Assembly (NCBI GenBank): GCA_964440655.1
Contig: CAYTTA010000050.1
Location: 1 to 19,106, forward strand
Reading direction: 5' to 3'
DNA: 19,106 bases
Origin: CAYTTA01 sp964440655
Lineage (GTDB): Bacteria; Bacteroidota; Rhodothermia; Balneolales; Balneolaceae
How positions within the stretch are numbered: the first letter of the stretch is position 1; every line of letters starts with the position of its first letter. The notes beneath the pieces are model-generated. The model worked only from the letters and a program-made list of their open reading frames with translations, searched no databases and was not told the origin of the DNA. Shown in pieces: positions 1-7,904 of the stretch. The translations under genes were made by a program, and so were the position numbers.

Positions 1-1542
1 ATCCGGACCATATTTGTTCATATAAAAAATGAAGGCAATCTGCCGCTCCTGCAGCTGCCCGTCAGGGAAGAGATTCTCCCGTACCCGGCCGATGCGGTCC
101 ATCTGGATCTTCTCCTGCTGCTTGATCGAGCGCGCACACTTCTTTCTGAGCTTCTCCAGCTCATTCTCCAGACCGGTCTGCACCTTGTCGGCAGCCGCCT
201 CGAGCGTAGGGTCGATCTGCCGGACCCGCTCCCGGTACTCCCCGGAGATCTCCCGGGTCCGTTCCTTCCAGGCTTCGAAAAGATCTTCCAGCTCACCAGG
301 CCGGATCCGCTCCACGAAAAGCGACTCCAGATCCTCGATTCTTGCGCAGTACTCGTGAAACTGAAAGGGGAGTTTGGCGGCAGTCCGGTCGATCGCCGGC
401 TCCTTGAGCGTTACACTGAAACGGGGCAGCATGAGAGGCATCTGCTGGCCGGCCAGCTCGTACGCCAGGTTCATCTGTGCATAATAGGCCAGCTCTCCCG
501 GACCCGGCACATAGGCAAGAACCGGGAGCAGACGGTCCTGCAGGAGTGGCCGGAGAAACACATTGGGAGAGAAGAGATCGGGATCGGTGCGGATCGCATC
601 GGCCAGCTCCTCCCCGCTCCAGCTCCGGCCGTTGCCGGTCGACCAGCGGTCATCCTGAAGGACCAGTTTGCGACGTCCGGTCTCCGGATCGAGATAGAAA
701 AGGTTGGAATCCTGGACCAGGGCCTGACGGCCGAAACCCTCCTCCTCCAGCTGGAGACTCTGCTTCTCGAGGCTCCGGAAAAGCTCCTCATGCCGGCTGG
801 CCGCCATCAACATCGGCTCGAAGGTGAGCCGCTTGATCTGCGGATCATCACTACCGGCAAGGATCAGCCCGTGGCGGGCAAAAAGATGGAGCATCCACCC
901 GGCAAACGCCTCACGGATGGTGGCTCCCTTCCGGTAGAACCGGCCCAGCTCCTCCCGCAATCCCGTCGTGAAATCCGATTCCGGTAGCAATTCAAAGAGT
1001 TCCCGGTCCAGTTTTTCAAACTCCTCACCGAGAACCGCCCGACCGGCAGGACCGGAAGACTCGCTCTCCAGCCCGAGCATCATCCACCGCTCGTTATGAA
1101 GAAGGCCCACTTCGGCCGCCTCACGGAAATCGTGATCCTCATCGGCCATCCAGAATACAGGAATAACGGGCCGCCCGAGCAGATCCTCCCAGCGGCGGGC
1201 ATAGATGATGGTGGTGATGGTCTTGTAGATGGTGAAGAGAGGTCCCCCGTAGAGGGTCAGCTGCTGGCCGGTCACAACGGCAAGGGCGTCCGGATCGGCC
1301 AGCCGGTCGATCTGCCGTAGGGTGATTTCCGGGGCATCAAACCGGAGGTTGAACTCCCGCAGTGCGCGGACCGACTCCTCCCGGTCCCCCCGGAAACGGA
1401 ACTCCCCGGCGCGCCGCCGGACGCTCTCTTCATCAAAGGGATGGTGGGGATAGAAAGAACTCAGCTTCCCGGGTTGTCTGATGTAGGAGCGGTAGAGTTC
1501 TGAAAACGGCAGCCTCTCAAATGGAACGGAACGAAGCTTCAC
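1..1542 (-). CDS. bshC: Putative bacillithiol synthase BshC (cysteine-adding enzyme), C-terminus cut by window edge
   Basis: The minus frame is open for 514 codons from a GTG at 1542 to the left edge, with no stop. The N-terminus has the BshC pattern of an 'FSELYRSYI' stretch. VTGQQ at residues 90-94 is followed by GGPLFTIYKT, and a PVFWMADEDHDF block has EDHD at 135-138. The C-terminal part is charged and helical (LEKLRKKCARSIKQQEK), as expected for the family's coiled coil. BshC proteins are about 530-540 residues, so only some 15-25 residues should be missing. In the known pathway BshC adds cysteine to glucosaminyl-malate to give the low-molecular-weight thiol bacillithiol, in the cytoplasm. 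The GTG start follows the upstream gene's stop after one base, and an in-frame stop a few codons upstream rules out a longer start. This spacing suggests translational coupling. bshA and bshB are not in the window. Confidence 0.93.
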   Translation of the reverse strand, partial: MKLRSVPFERLPFSELYRSYIRQPGKLSSFYPHHPFDEESVRRRAGEFRFRGDREESVRALREFNLRFDAPEITLRQIDRLADPDALAVVTGQQLTLYGGPLFTIYKTITTIIYARRWEDLLGRPVIPVFWMADEDHDFREAAEVGLLHNERWMMLGLESESSGPAGRAVLGEEFEKLDRELFELLPESDFTTGLREELGRFYRKGATIREAFAGWMLHLFARHGLILAGSDDPQIKRLTFEPMLMAASRHEELFRSLEKQSLQLEEEGFGRQALVQDSNLFYLDPETGRRKLVLQDDRWSTGNGRSWSGEELADAIRTDPDLFSPNVFLRPLLQDRLLPVLAYVPGPGELAYYAQMNLAYELAGQQMPLMLPRFSVTLKEPAIDRTAAKLPFQFHEYCARIEDLESLFVERIRPGELEDLFEAWKERTREISGEYRERVRQIDPTLEAAADKVQTGLENELEKLRKKCARSIKQQEKIQMDRIGRVRENLFPDGQLQERQIAFIFYMNKYGPD

Positions 1543-1543
1543 G

Positions 1544-2116
1544 TCAGCTTTTCATTTTTTGTATTTGATCCCGGAGCTTGGCCGCCTTTTCATAGTTTTC
1601 GGTTTCAATCGCGGTCTGCAGTTCCATTTCGAGCTTTTCCAGACGGGTCATCTCCTTCTCCGGGGCCGAAGGCTCCTCGCTCTCCACCGTCTCTTCCGTT
1701 TCAATATCCTCGGAAACGATGCCTGCTTCATCCAGTACACTGCTATCCACCTGGATGGGAGCGTTAAAGCGGATCGCCAGGGCGATGGCATCACTCGGAC
1801 GTGCATCGAGTTCGATGTTCTGGCCGTTCTGCTCGTAGAGGATCTGTGCAAAGAAGGTCCCTTCGGAGAGATTATTGATGTAGATCTCCTTCACGCTGGA
1901 GTTAAAACTCAGAAGCATGTTCTTGAGCAGATCATGTGTCATGGGTCTTGGCGGCTTGATGCTCTCCAGTTCCAGGGCAATCGCCTGGGCTTCAAATGTA
2001 CCGATAATGATGGGCAGCCGGCGATTTCCTTCAACCTCACTCAGAATCAATGCATAGGCCCCCCCGCTGCTCGGACTGGTGGAAAGGCCCAGTATCTCCA
2101 TTCTAACCTTGCTCAA
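1544..2116 (-). CDS. Bifunctional nuclease (BFN/DUF151) domain protein with C-terminal UVR motif
   Basis: This 190-residue protein has a BFN/DUF151 domain at about residues 4-130 (MEILGLSTS, then LPIIIGTFEAQAIALEL, then LDARPSDAIALAIRF). After an acidic linker it has a UvrB/UvrC-type motif at about 157-190 (LEKLEMELQTAIETENYEKAA). BFN proteins are linked to RNase/DNase activity in some members. The UVR motif is a short helical hairpin used for protein contacts in UvrB, UvrC and Clp-associated proteins. The combination is common in Bacteroidota and its physiological role is unsettled. The start is taken as TTG at 2116 because an AAGGAAGGGAAG purine run lies just upstream. An ATG five codons in, at 2101, is the alternative. 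bshC follows one base after the stop. Confidence 0.9.
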   Translation of the reverse strand: MSKVRMEILGLSTSPSSGGAYALILSEVEGNRRLPIIIGTFEAQAIALELESIKPPRPMTHDLLKNMLLSFNSSVKEIYINNLSEGTFFAQILYEQNGQNIELDARPSDAIALAIRFNAPIQVDSSVLDEAGIVSEDIETEETVESEEPSAPEKEMTRLEKLEMELQTAIETENYEKAAKLRDQIQKMKS

Positions 2117-2232
2117 CGTCTTCCCTTCCTTTCGTTCCTGATAGCTCCATATGGAAATGTAACCAATTTTCTACAACCAGATAAACAACCCTCCTTTGCA
2201 AATCTTCTCCCGTAACATCTCTTTTACCGTAA

Positions 2233-2240
2233 TACGTTTG
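2233..2240 (+). promoter_or_regulatory. Possible -7 promoter element (TACGTTTG) ahead of the lipoprotein gene
   Basis: TACGTTTG fits the Bacteroidota sigma-A -7 consensus TAnnTTTG and lies 77 nt upstream of the ATG at 2317, in the 200-nt space between divergent genes. I do not find a TTG at the expected -33 distance, so this is a weak call based on one element. Confidence 0.2.
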
Positions 2241-2316
2241 AATCCCCATCCGTTTTTGCCGCGCTTTATAAAACCCCTTCTGCAACGTATCTTTCTTTAA
2301 ATCAGATCCGGTTACC

Positions 2317-3156
2317 ATGAATATTCTACCGGCACTTCTACGGGCTCCTCTCTATCCTGCATTGGCTTTGTGTCTCCTGGCTTCATGCAAGAAGCAGAGA
2401 GATCCCTCGGCTGCCGAAACTCCCTCTCCTCCTTCCTTTTACGAATGGGTTGAGGAGTCCTGGGAACATCCCGACTGCAGGACCGAGACGGATGAGGCGT
2501 GTGTAACCCTCTCCTTCCGATACCCCCGCTTACACGCTGAATCCGCCTTTGCGGACAGTCTGCAGCGCTGGGTGGAAAAGCAGATCTACTACCCCGAGCC
2601 TGACGCCCCCCGCACCACCGGAGAAGAACTGGCCCGTGAATGGTTTGAGGACTACGATTACTACGCCAGAGAGATCGAGGGATACAGCATCGCCTGGAGA
2701 CTTGAACGAAGGATCGAGGTGGTTTATTCCACAGCCAACCTGATCAGCCTTCATCTTTATGAATACAGCTTTTCAGGAGGAGCCCATCCCTCGGAGATCG
2801 AGCTCTTCCGCTCATTCGCCCTGCCCGAGGGACGGATCATCAACCTGCGGGACCTGACCTACGACAATTTCTATCTGAACCGGCTGGAACAGCTCGCGGA
2901 GGAACAGTACCGCTACACCTATGAACTTCTTGAAGGGGACCCGCTGGCCGACTCCGGCTCCAACTTTCTGGAGGGGGACTTCAGGCTGCCGGAGAATTTT
3001 GCTTTCACCCGGTACGGGCTGCTCTTTCACTTCAATCCCTGGGAAGTCGCACCCTATGTCACCGGGCCCATCACTATCGAACTCTCTTATGAGGATCTGG
3101 AAACCATCCTGAGGCCTCGATGGCTCTACCCGGAGAGACAGATGACACTGTTATGA
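2317..3156 (+). CDS. Lipoprotein with DUF3298/RsiV-like domain
   Basis: The 279-residue protein starts with a lipoprotein signal peptide: a hydrophobic stretch at residues 10-23, then lipobox L-A-S-C with Cys24 as the predicted lipidated residue. A basic, Pro/Ser-rich linker follows. The body resembles the DUF4163-DUF3298 arrangement seen in RsiV-type and periplasmic lysozyme-binding-like proteins. An N-terminal segment includes 'CVTLSFRYPRL'. A later segment has 'YEYSFSGGAHPSEIELFRSF', then 'GRIINLRDLTYD', and a C-terminal 'GLLFHFNPWEVAPYVTGP', which is the hallmark strand and loop of DUF3298. It is likely membrane-anchored and periplasmic. The ligand is unknown. No sigma-factor gene is adjacent, so an anti-sigma role is not supported. 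The stop codon overlaps the next gene's ATG (ATGA at 3153-3156), which indicates an operon. Confidence 0.8.
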   Translation: MNILPALLRAPLYPALALCLLASCKKQRDPSAAETPSPPSFYEWVEESWEHPDCRTETDEACVTLSFRYPRLHAESAFADSLQRWVEKQIYYPEPDAPRTTGEELAREWFEDYDYYAREIEGYSIAWRLERRIEVVYSTANLISLHLYEYSFSGGAHPSEIELFRSFALPEGRIINLRDLTYDNFYLNRLEQLAEEQYRYTYELLEGDPLADSGSNFLEGDFRLPENFAFTRYGLLFHFNPWEVAPYVTGPITIELSYEDLETILRPRWLYPERQMTLL

Positions 3157-4604
3157 TGGATGCGATTGTTGTGGGGTCCGGGCCGAACGGTCTGGCCGCC
3201 GCCCTCCGTCTGGCACAGGAGGGTCTGAGCGTCCGCGTCTTGGAATCGGAACCCCTCATCGGCGGAGGAACACGCACCCTTGAGCTTACGGAGCCGGGAT
3301 TTCTGCACGATATCTGTTCGGCCATCCACCCGATGGGGATCTCCTCCCCTTTTCTGAAAAGCCTCCCACTGGAAAAGCATGGCCTGGAGTGGATCCATCC
3401 GGAAGTGCCTCTGGCCCATCCACTGGAGGGGGACCGGGCGATTCTGCTCCACCATGAACTGGAGCGGATGAAGGAGGAACTGGAAACAGATTATCCCGCC
3501 TGGGAGAGACTCTTCCGTCCACTTAAAGACTCCTGGGGTGAGCTTCCGGCCGATCTGCTCGCGCCTCTCCGATTCCCCCGGCACCCGCTGCAAATGGCGC
3601 GGTTCGGCCTGCAGGGGTTGCGCTCGGCCGAAGCCCTCTGCCGGCGATTCAAGGAGGGTCCGGCCCGTGCCCTGTTTGCCGGACTTGCCGCCCACAGCCA
3701 GATCCCGCTCGACCGGGCGGTGACTGCAGCCATCGGGCTGGTCTTCGGCGCTTCGGCCCACGGAGCGGGGTGGCCGCTTGCCCGGGGCGGATCGGCCGCC
3801 ATCACCCGTGCGATGGCCTCCCTGTTACAGGAGCTGGGAGGAGAGATCGAGACAGGGACCGAAGTCCGCTCGCTGGAGATGCTCCCTCCCGCCCGGGCGA
3901 TACTCTTTGACCTCACACCGCAACAGCTTCTCCGGATCGCCGGCTCCGCTTTCCCTGCCTCCTACCGACGGCGTCTGGAGAGATTCCGATACGGTGCAGG
4001 GGTCTTCAAGATCGATTACATCCTTCGGGAGCCGGTTCCCTGGAGGGATCCGCGCTGCAACCAGGCAGGCACCGTTCATGTGGGTGGTACTCTGGAGGAG
4101 ATCGCGAAAGCCGAACGGGAGGTGGCCCTGAGACATCATCCCGAAAAACCTTTCGTCCTCACCGCCCAGCAGAGTCTGTTCGATCCCACCCGGACTCCGG
4201 ACAATCGCCACACCTTCTGGGCCTACTGCCACGTTCCGAACGGATCGACCGTCGACATGACCCGGCAGATCGAGGATCAGATCGAACGCTTCGCACCCGG
4301 GTTCCGGGATCTGGTCGATCGGCGCGTTGTCCGGACCGCCGCCCGGTTCCAGACCTACAACGCCAACTACATTGGTGGGGACATCAACGGCGGAGTCCAG
4401 GATCTGCGCCAGCTTTTCACCCGTCCTGCGGGGGCGTTCCAGCCCTACGCCACCCCCGTCCGCGGACTCTACATCTGCTCCTCCTCCACACCACCCGGCG
4501 GAGGGGTTCACGGGATGTGTGGCTACCATGCGGCGGAAGCCGTTCTGCGAAAGGAGTTCGGCCGTTCTAAGGGAGTTCAGCCGTTCGCGCTCGATAGTCC
4601 GTGA
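3153..4604 (+). CDS. FAD-dependent oxidoreductase of the phytoene desaturase/PYROXD2-like family
   Basis: A Rossmann FAD-binding motif lies at the extreme N-terminus (IVVGSGPNGLAAALRLA), followed by the second-strand acidic residue and glycine cluster (VLESEPLIGGGTRT). The C-terminal FAD contact region reads 'RGLYICSSSTPPGGGVHGMCGYHAA'. This layout is that of CrtI/PYROXD2-like NAD(P)/FAD oxidoreductases. The substrate is not deducible and no carotenoid genes are nearby. I place the start at ATG 3153, giving 483 residues with a 4-nt overlap with the lipoprotein gene. The frame is open upstream to an ATG at 3120, but that would overlap the previous gene by 37 nt and add a tail not needed for the fold. 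The last residues (about FALDSP) and the TGA stop lie inside the first copy of the 75-bp repeat that starts at 4592. The native C-terminus has therefore probably been replaced or extended by repeat sequence. Confidence 0.85.
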   Translation: MMDAIVVGSGPNGLAAALRLAQEGLSVRVLESEPLIGGGTRTLELTEPGFLHDICSAIHPMGISSPFLKSLPLEKHGLEWIHPEVPLAHPLEGDRAILLHHELERMKEELETDYPAWERLFRPLKDSWGELPADLLAPLRFPRHPLQMARFGLQGLRSAEALCRRFKEGPARALFAGLAAHSQIPLDRAVTAAIGLVFGASAHGAGWPLARGGSAAITRAMASLLQELGGEIETGTEVRSLEMLPPARAILFDLTPQQLLRIAGSAFPASYRRRLERFRYGAGVFKIDYILREPVPWRDPRCNQAGTVHVGGTLEEIAKAEREVALRHHPEKPFVLTAQQSLFDPTRTPDNRHTFWAYCHVPNGSTVDMTRQIEDQIERFAPGFRDLVDRRVVRTAARFQTYNANYIGGDINGGVQDLRQLFTRPAGAFQPYATPVRGLYICSSSTPPGGGVHGMCGYHAAEAVLRKEFGRSKGVQPFALDSP

Positions 4605-4853
4605 CCTATCATGTTCCACGCCTATTGGTCGTTATTCCTGTTTCACCCCGGATATTGGATTAACAAGCGATAACCCGCGACCTATCGTCCCGCGCCTATC
4701 GGTCGTTATTCCTGTTTCATGCCGTGTATTGGAATAACGCTCGATAGTCCGAGACCCATCATGTCCCGCGCCTATTGGTCGTTATTCCTGTTTCACCCCG
4801 GATATTGGAATAACAAGCGATAGTCCGTGACCCATCATATTCCGCACCTATCA
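4592..4853 (+). repeat. Palindromic tandem repeat array 1: about 3.5 units of 74-76 bp
   Basis: Units begin with CGATA at 4592, 4668, 4742 and 4818, giving periods of 76, 74 and 76. The last unit breaks off near 4853. Each full unit contains CCTATYGGTCGTTATTCC, then an 18-20 nt spacer (TGTTTCAC/TG...TATT), then GGAATAACAAGCGATAG. The two arms are imperfect reverse complements with a perfect 8-bp core, GTTATTCC/GGAATAAC, in the best copies, so a long hairpin is possible. Unit B (4668-4741) is the most diverged. The array starts inside the 3' end of the FAD oxidoreductase gene and has no ORF of its own. The same family recurs in reverse orientation at 8361-8538. I do not recognise a named family. 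It is REP/BIME-like in style, and an integron attC-like reading is discussed in the findings. Confidence 0.9.
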
Positions 4854-5035
4854 GTGGAGTCACCACCCTCGGCTCGCGCGTAAAGAGTGTCAAATCAGAC
4901 ACCAAAGGTGCGCAATATTCCCTATCTTTAGAGGATTGTTTGCCATCCCATTTCGTGGATGCATCTACATTCTTGTCCGGACCGAAATCGGGGAAACGTT
5001 ATCCCTGTCTCGGAGAGTGACCGGCACGGGAGAGC
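4854..5035. other. Intergenic leader of the iron permease gene
   Basis: With the preceding repeat array this completes a 431-nt stretch without a gene. It is unique sequence and I find no ORF with coding character. A TATCTTTA at 4923-4930 resembles a Bacteroidota -7 element, but no TTG sits at the right distance upstream. A short dyad, ACACCaaaGGTG, is visible near 4900-4911. The only clear signal is a modest GGGAGAG purine run ahead of the ATG at 5036. Confidence 0.4.
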
Positions 5036-6745
5036 ATGATCCGAATCCTTGTGGAATTCATCAGACAGATCCTTTTTCTGAATCGTACGGGAATCCGTTC
5101 CCGCCCCGGTGGATCCGGGCGCAGAGTTTGGAATCTCCTCACGATCGGCATCGCCCTGGTGATCTCCATCCCCGTCCTCACCGTCCTGGTCCACCTCTTC
5201 GTGCCGGTCGGCGAGATCTGGTCTCATCTGGCCTCCACCGTTCTTCCCGATTATGTGAAAAATTCGCTCCGGCTGATGGTCGGGGTCGGGATCGGGGTTT
5301 TCGTAATCGGAGTGGGGACCGCCTGGCTTGTCACCATGCACAATTTTCCCGGGCGCCGCTTCTTTCACTGGGCGCTGATCCTTCCCATGGCGGTGCCGGC
5401 CTACCTGATGGCCTACACCTACACCGATTTTCTCTCTTTCACCGGGCCGTTTCAGACTCTGCTTCGGGATGTAACCGGATGGGGACCGGGTGATTATCAC
5501 TTTCCCAATATCCGTTCGGTCGGCGGGGCCATTCTGGTGATGAGTTTTGTCTTCTACCCCTACGTTTATCTGCTCTCCCGATCCGCCTTCCTGGAACAGT
5601 CGGTCTCCCTGCTGGAGGCGAGCCGCAGTCTGGGCGCCACTCCATTCCAGAGTTTCTACCGGATTGCCCTTCCCCTGGCCCGTCCCTCGATTGCCGGGGG
5701 AATGGCCCTTGCGCTGATGGAGACGCTGAACGATTTCGGGACAGTGGACTACTTCGGGGTGCAGACCTTCACAACCGGGATCTACCGTACCTGGTTCGGG
5801 CTCGGCGAACCGGTAGCCGCCGCACAGCTCTCCGCCTTCCTTCTGCTCTTCATCCTGATCCTGATCGTGATCGAGCGTCGCTCCCGCGCCCGGATCAACT
5901 ACAACCAGGCCTCAACCGGCCGCTTCCGGCATCTGCCGGATCACCCTCTTAAAGGGTGGAAGAAATGGGGCGCCTTTGCCGCCTGTGCGATCCCGCTCAC
6001 CTTCGGATTCCTTCTCCCCTTCACCATCCTGCTGGTGATGACGGTAAACAACTTCGATGTGGCAGTCGACAGCCGATTTTTTCAGTACGGACTGAACACC
6101 TTTCTGGTCGGGGTGATCGCGGGTGTTCTGTCCCTTCTCGTCGCCCTGCTTCTGGCCTATGGCAACCGCCTCAATCCGAGCCTGACCACCCGCGCCGCCA
6201 CCCGGATCGGATCGATGGGATACGCCATTCCCGGTTCGGTGATCGCTGTCGGGATATTGATTCCCTTCGGGTTGTTTGATAACGCTCTTGATGCCTGGAT
6301 GCGCTCCACCTTCGGAATCTCGACCGGCCTTCTTCTGAGCGGAACCATCGTGGCACTCATCTTCGCCTACATCGTCCGATTTCTGGCCATCTCGTTCACA
6401 ACGGTTGAGGCGAGCCTGGCAAAAATCACCCCCAACATGGATGAGGCAGCCGAAGGACTGGGATACCGGTTCGGCCGGATACTGCAGAAAATCCACATCC
6501 CCATGATGAGCGGGAGCCTCTTTGCAGCGGTTCTTCTGGTTTTTGTTGATGTGATCAAGGAGCTGCCGGCCACCCTGATTGTGAGGCCCTTCAACTTCGA
6601 TACACTGGCCGTTCAGGTCTACCGGCTGGCCTCCGACGAGCGGCTCGCCGAATCTTCCGGGGCCGCTCTGGCCATCGTGCTGGTTGGAATCATCCCGGTG
6701 ATCATCCTGAGCCGGGCGATGACCCGAAGGAGAGAGGAGAAGTAA
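5036..6745 (+). CDS. Iron(III)-type ABC transporter permease (FbpB-like, two fused membrane domains)
   Basis: The 569-residue, very hydrophobic protein is made of two tandem binding-protein-dependent permease domains, about residues 30-290 and 310-565, with roughly twelve membrane segments. Each half has the cytoplasmic EAA loop that docks on the ATPase. The first starts at residue 194 (EASRSLGATPFQSFYRIALP) and the second at 470 (EAAEGLGYRFGRILQKIHIP). The fused architecture and the segment 'VFVDVIKELPATLIVRPFNFDTLA' are typical of FbpB/SfuB/FutB ferric-iron importers. It should form the inner-membrane channel for iron delivered by the binding lipoprotein encoded convergently just downstream. 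The start has a GGGAGAG run a few bases upstream. No ATPase gene (fbpC-like) is in the window, so the complex must be completed from elsewhere. Specificity for iron is inferred from family resemblance. Confidence 0.92.
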   Translation: MIRILVEFIRQILFLNRTGIRSRPGGSGRRVWNLLTIGIALVISIPVLTVLVHLFVPVGEIWSHLASTVLPDYVKNSLRLMVGVGIGVFVIGVGTAWLVTMHNFPGRRFFHWALILPMAVPAYLMAYTYTDFLSFTGPFQTLLRDVTGWGPGDYHFPNIRSVGGAILVMSFVFYPYVYLLSRSAFLEQSVSLLEASRSLGATPFQSFYRIALPLARPSIAGGMALALMETLNDFGTVDYFGVQTFTTGIYRTWFGLGEPVAAAQLSAFLLLFILILIVIERRSRARINYNQASTGRFRHLPDHPLKGWKKWGAFAACAIPLTFGFLLPFTILLVMTVNNFDVAVDSRFFQYGLNTFLVGVIAGVLSLLVALLLAYGNRLNPSLTTRAATRIGSMGYAIPGSVIAVGILIPFGLFDNALDAWMRSTFGISTGLLLSGTIVALIFAYIVRFLAISFTTVEASLAKITPNMDEAAEGLGYRFGRILQKIHIPMMSGSLFAAVLLVFVDVIKELPATLIVRPFNFDTLAVQVYRLASDERLAESSGAALAIVLVGIIPVIILSRAMTRRREEK

Positions 6746-6837
6746 AACAAGAGAAGATTGCTGGCTGAAGCGGATTTCTTATCAGCGCCGATCATTTTAT
6801 CAGACCTGATCAGTCGTGATGGCGGATGCCGGCAGGT

Positions 6838-7848
6838 TTATCGCCAGCCGGCCCGGTCCATCAAACGGATCGCTTCCGGGTTGTTGTTCCCGTAAGCGGC
6901 CACATTGATCGCATCGCTCTCAAACTTCCCGAACGATTCGAGCACATCGGAGACAGGAATACCCTCCACAATGGGAAATTCGTGATTGCCACTGGCGAAG
7001 TAGTGCTGTGCTTCCGGCTGCGTGAGATACTCCACAAACCGGATTGCATTCTCCCGATTGGGTGAATTGACGGCAATTCCCGCACCGCTGATGTTCACAT
7101 GGGTTCCGCCATGCTCATGCGGGGGGAAGTAGATCTCCACCTGTGCGGCGGATGCGCGATCCGACTCGGACTCCGAGGTGATCAGATGTGCCAGATAGTA
7201 GTGATTGGCAACGGCGATATCACACACACCGGCCGCAACAGCATGGATCTGATCCCGGTCCCCACCCTGGGGAGGACGAGCGAAATTGGCCACCAGGCCT
7301 CGCGCCCACTCTTCGGTAGCCTCCACCCCATAGGATTCAATCATCGAAGCGACGAGCGACTGGTTGTAGATATTGTTGGAAGAGCGAATGCAGATACGAC
7401 CCCGCCACTTCTCATCGGCCAGGTCGAGGTAACCGGTCAACTCGGAACGGTCAACCCGCTCCGGATGGTAGATAATTCCCCGTACCCGCTGGGAGAGGCC
7501 GAACCAGTACCCTTCCGGATCGCGCAGTTCAGCCGGAATCCTTTCGTTCAGCACATCGGAGTGGATGGACTGCAGAACACCGGCCTGCTTGGCCCTCCAG
7601 AGGCGGCCCGCATCGACAGTTACAACAATATCGGCCGGGCTGTTCTGCCCCTCGTTGCGGATTCTCTCAATCAGCTCGTCACTGCTCCCTTCGATGAGGT
7701 TGATTCGGATACCGGTCTGTTCGGTAAACTGATCATAAAGATTGCGGTCAGTATCGTAATGTCGGGAGGAGTAGATGTTGATATGGTCGGACTGGCTGCA
7801 TCCGGCCAGAAAAAGGGCAAGAAGAAGAGCGGTAAAAGAGAGTCTCAT
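6838..7848 (-). CDS. Iron(III) ABC transporter substrate-binding lipoprotein (FbpA/FutA-like)
   Basis: The start is placed at ATG 7848 (336 residues) because it gives a clean lipoprotein signal: hydrophobic residues 5-15, then L-A-G-C with Cys17. The frame is open upstream to 7941, but that would bury the signal peptide. The mature protein begins 'INIYSSRHYDTD', the ferric-binding family's N-terminal strand with candidate His and Tyr ligands. It carries the tandem tyrosines of the iron site at residues 217-218 (VANHYYLAHL). The region 'GAGIAVNSPNRENAIRFVEYL', with 'EFPIVEG' near the end, is also typical of the family. It should capture Fe(III) at the outer face of the inner membrane and hand it to the permease encoded tail-to-tail at 5036-6745. 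A dyad of possible metal-regulator type lies about 57 nt upstream of the start. Confidence 0.92.
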   Translation of the reverse strand: MRLSFTALLLALFLAGCSQSDHINIYSSRHYDTDRNLYDQFTEQTGIRINLIEGSSDELIERIRNEGQNSPADIVVTVDAGRLWRAKQAGVLQSIHSDVLNERIPAELRDPEGYWFGLSQRVRGIIYHPERVDRSELTGYLDLADEKWRGRICIRSSNNIYNQSLVASMIESYGVEATEEWARGLVANFARPPQGGDRDQIHAVAAGVCDIAVANHYYLAHLITSESESDRASAAQVEIYFPPHEHGGTHVNISGAGIAVNSPNRENAIRFVEYLTQPEAQHYFASGNHEFPIVEGIPVSDVLESFGKFESDAINVAAYGNNNPEAIRLMDRAGWR

Positions 7849-7875
7849 GAGATGATCTGCTGGTTTTGTGATTTT

Positions 7876-7891
7876 GCCTGCCGCGACAGGC
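7876..7891 (-). promoter_or_regulatory. Small GC-rich hairpin in the leader of the iron-binding lipoprotein gene
   Basis: GCCTG-CCGCGA-CAGGC forms a 5-bp perfect stem with a 6-nt loop between the candidate operator and the start codon at 7848. It could stabilise or attenuate the transcript. It is short enough to be chance. Confidence 0.2.
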
Positions 7892-7904
7892 TGGCTCAGG
7901 CTGA

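Noticed and set aside
355..987. Long plus-strand ORF in the left 1.5 kb, and other overlapping ORFs there
   Set aside because: The whole of 1-1542 is an uninterrupted minus-strand frame with clear BshC motifs. The plus-strand ORFs are shadows of it.
4327..4737. Plus-strand ORF of 136 codons crossing from the oxidoreductase gene into repeat array 1
   Set aside because: It overlaps the real gene in another frame, and its second half is just translated repeat.
4592..4853. CRISPR array
   Set aside because: The units are contiguous and nearly identical along their whole 75-bp length, with no alternation of conserved repeat and unique spacer. No cas genes are present.
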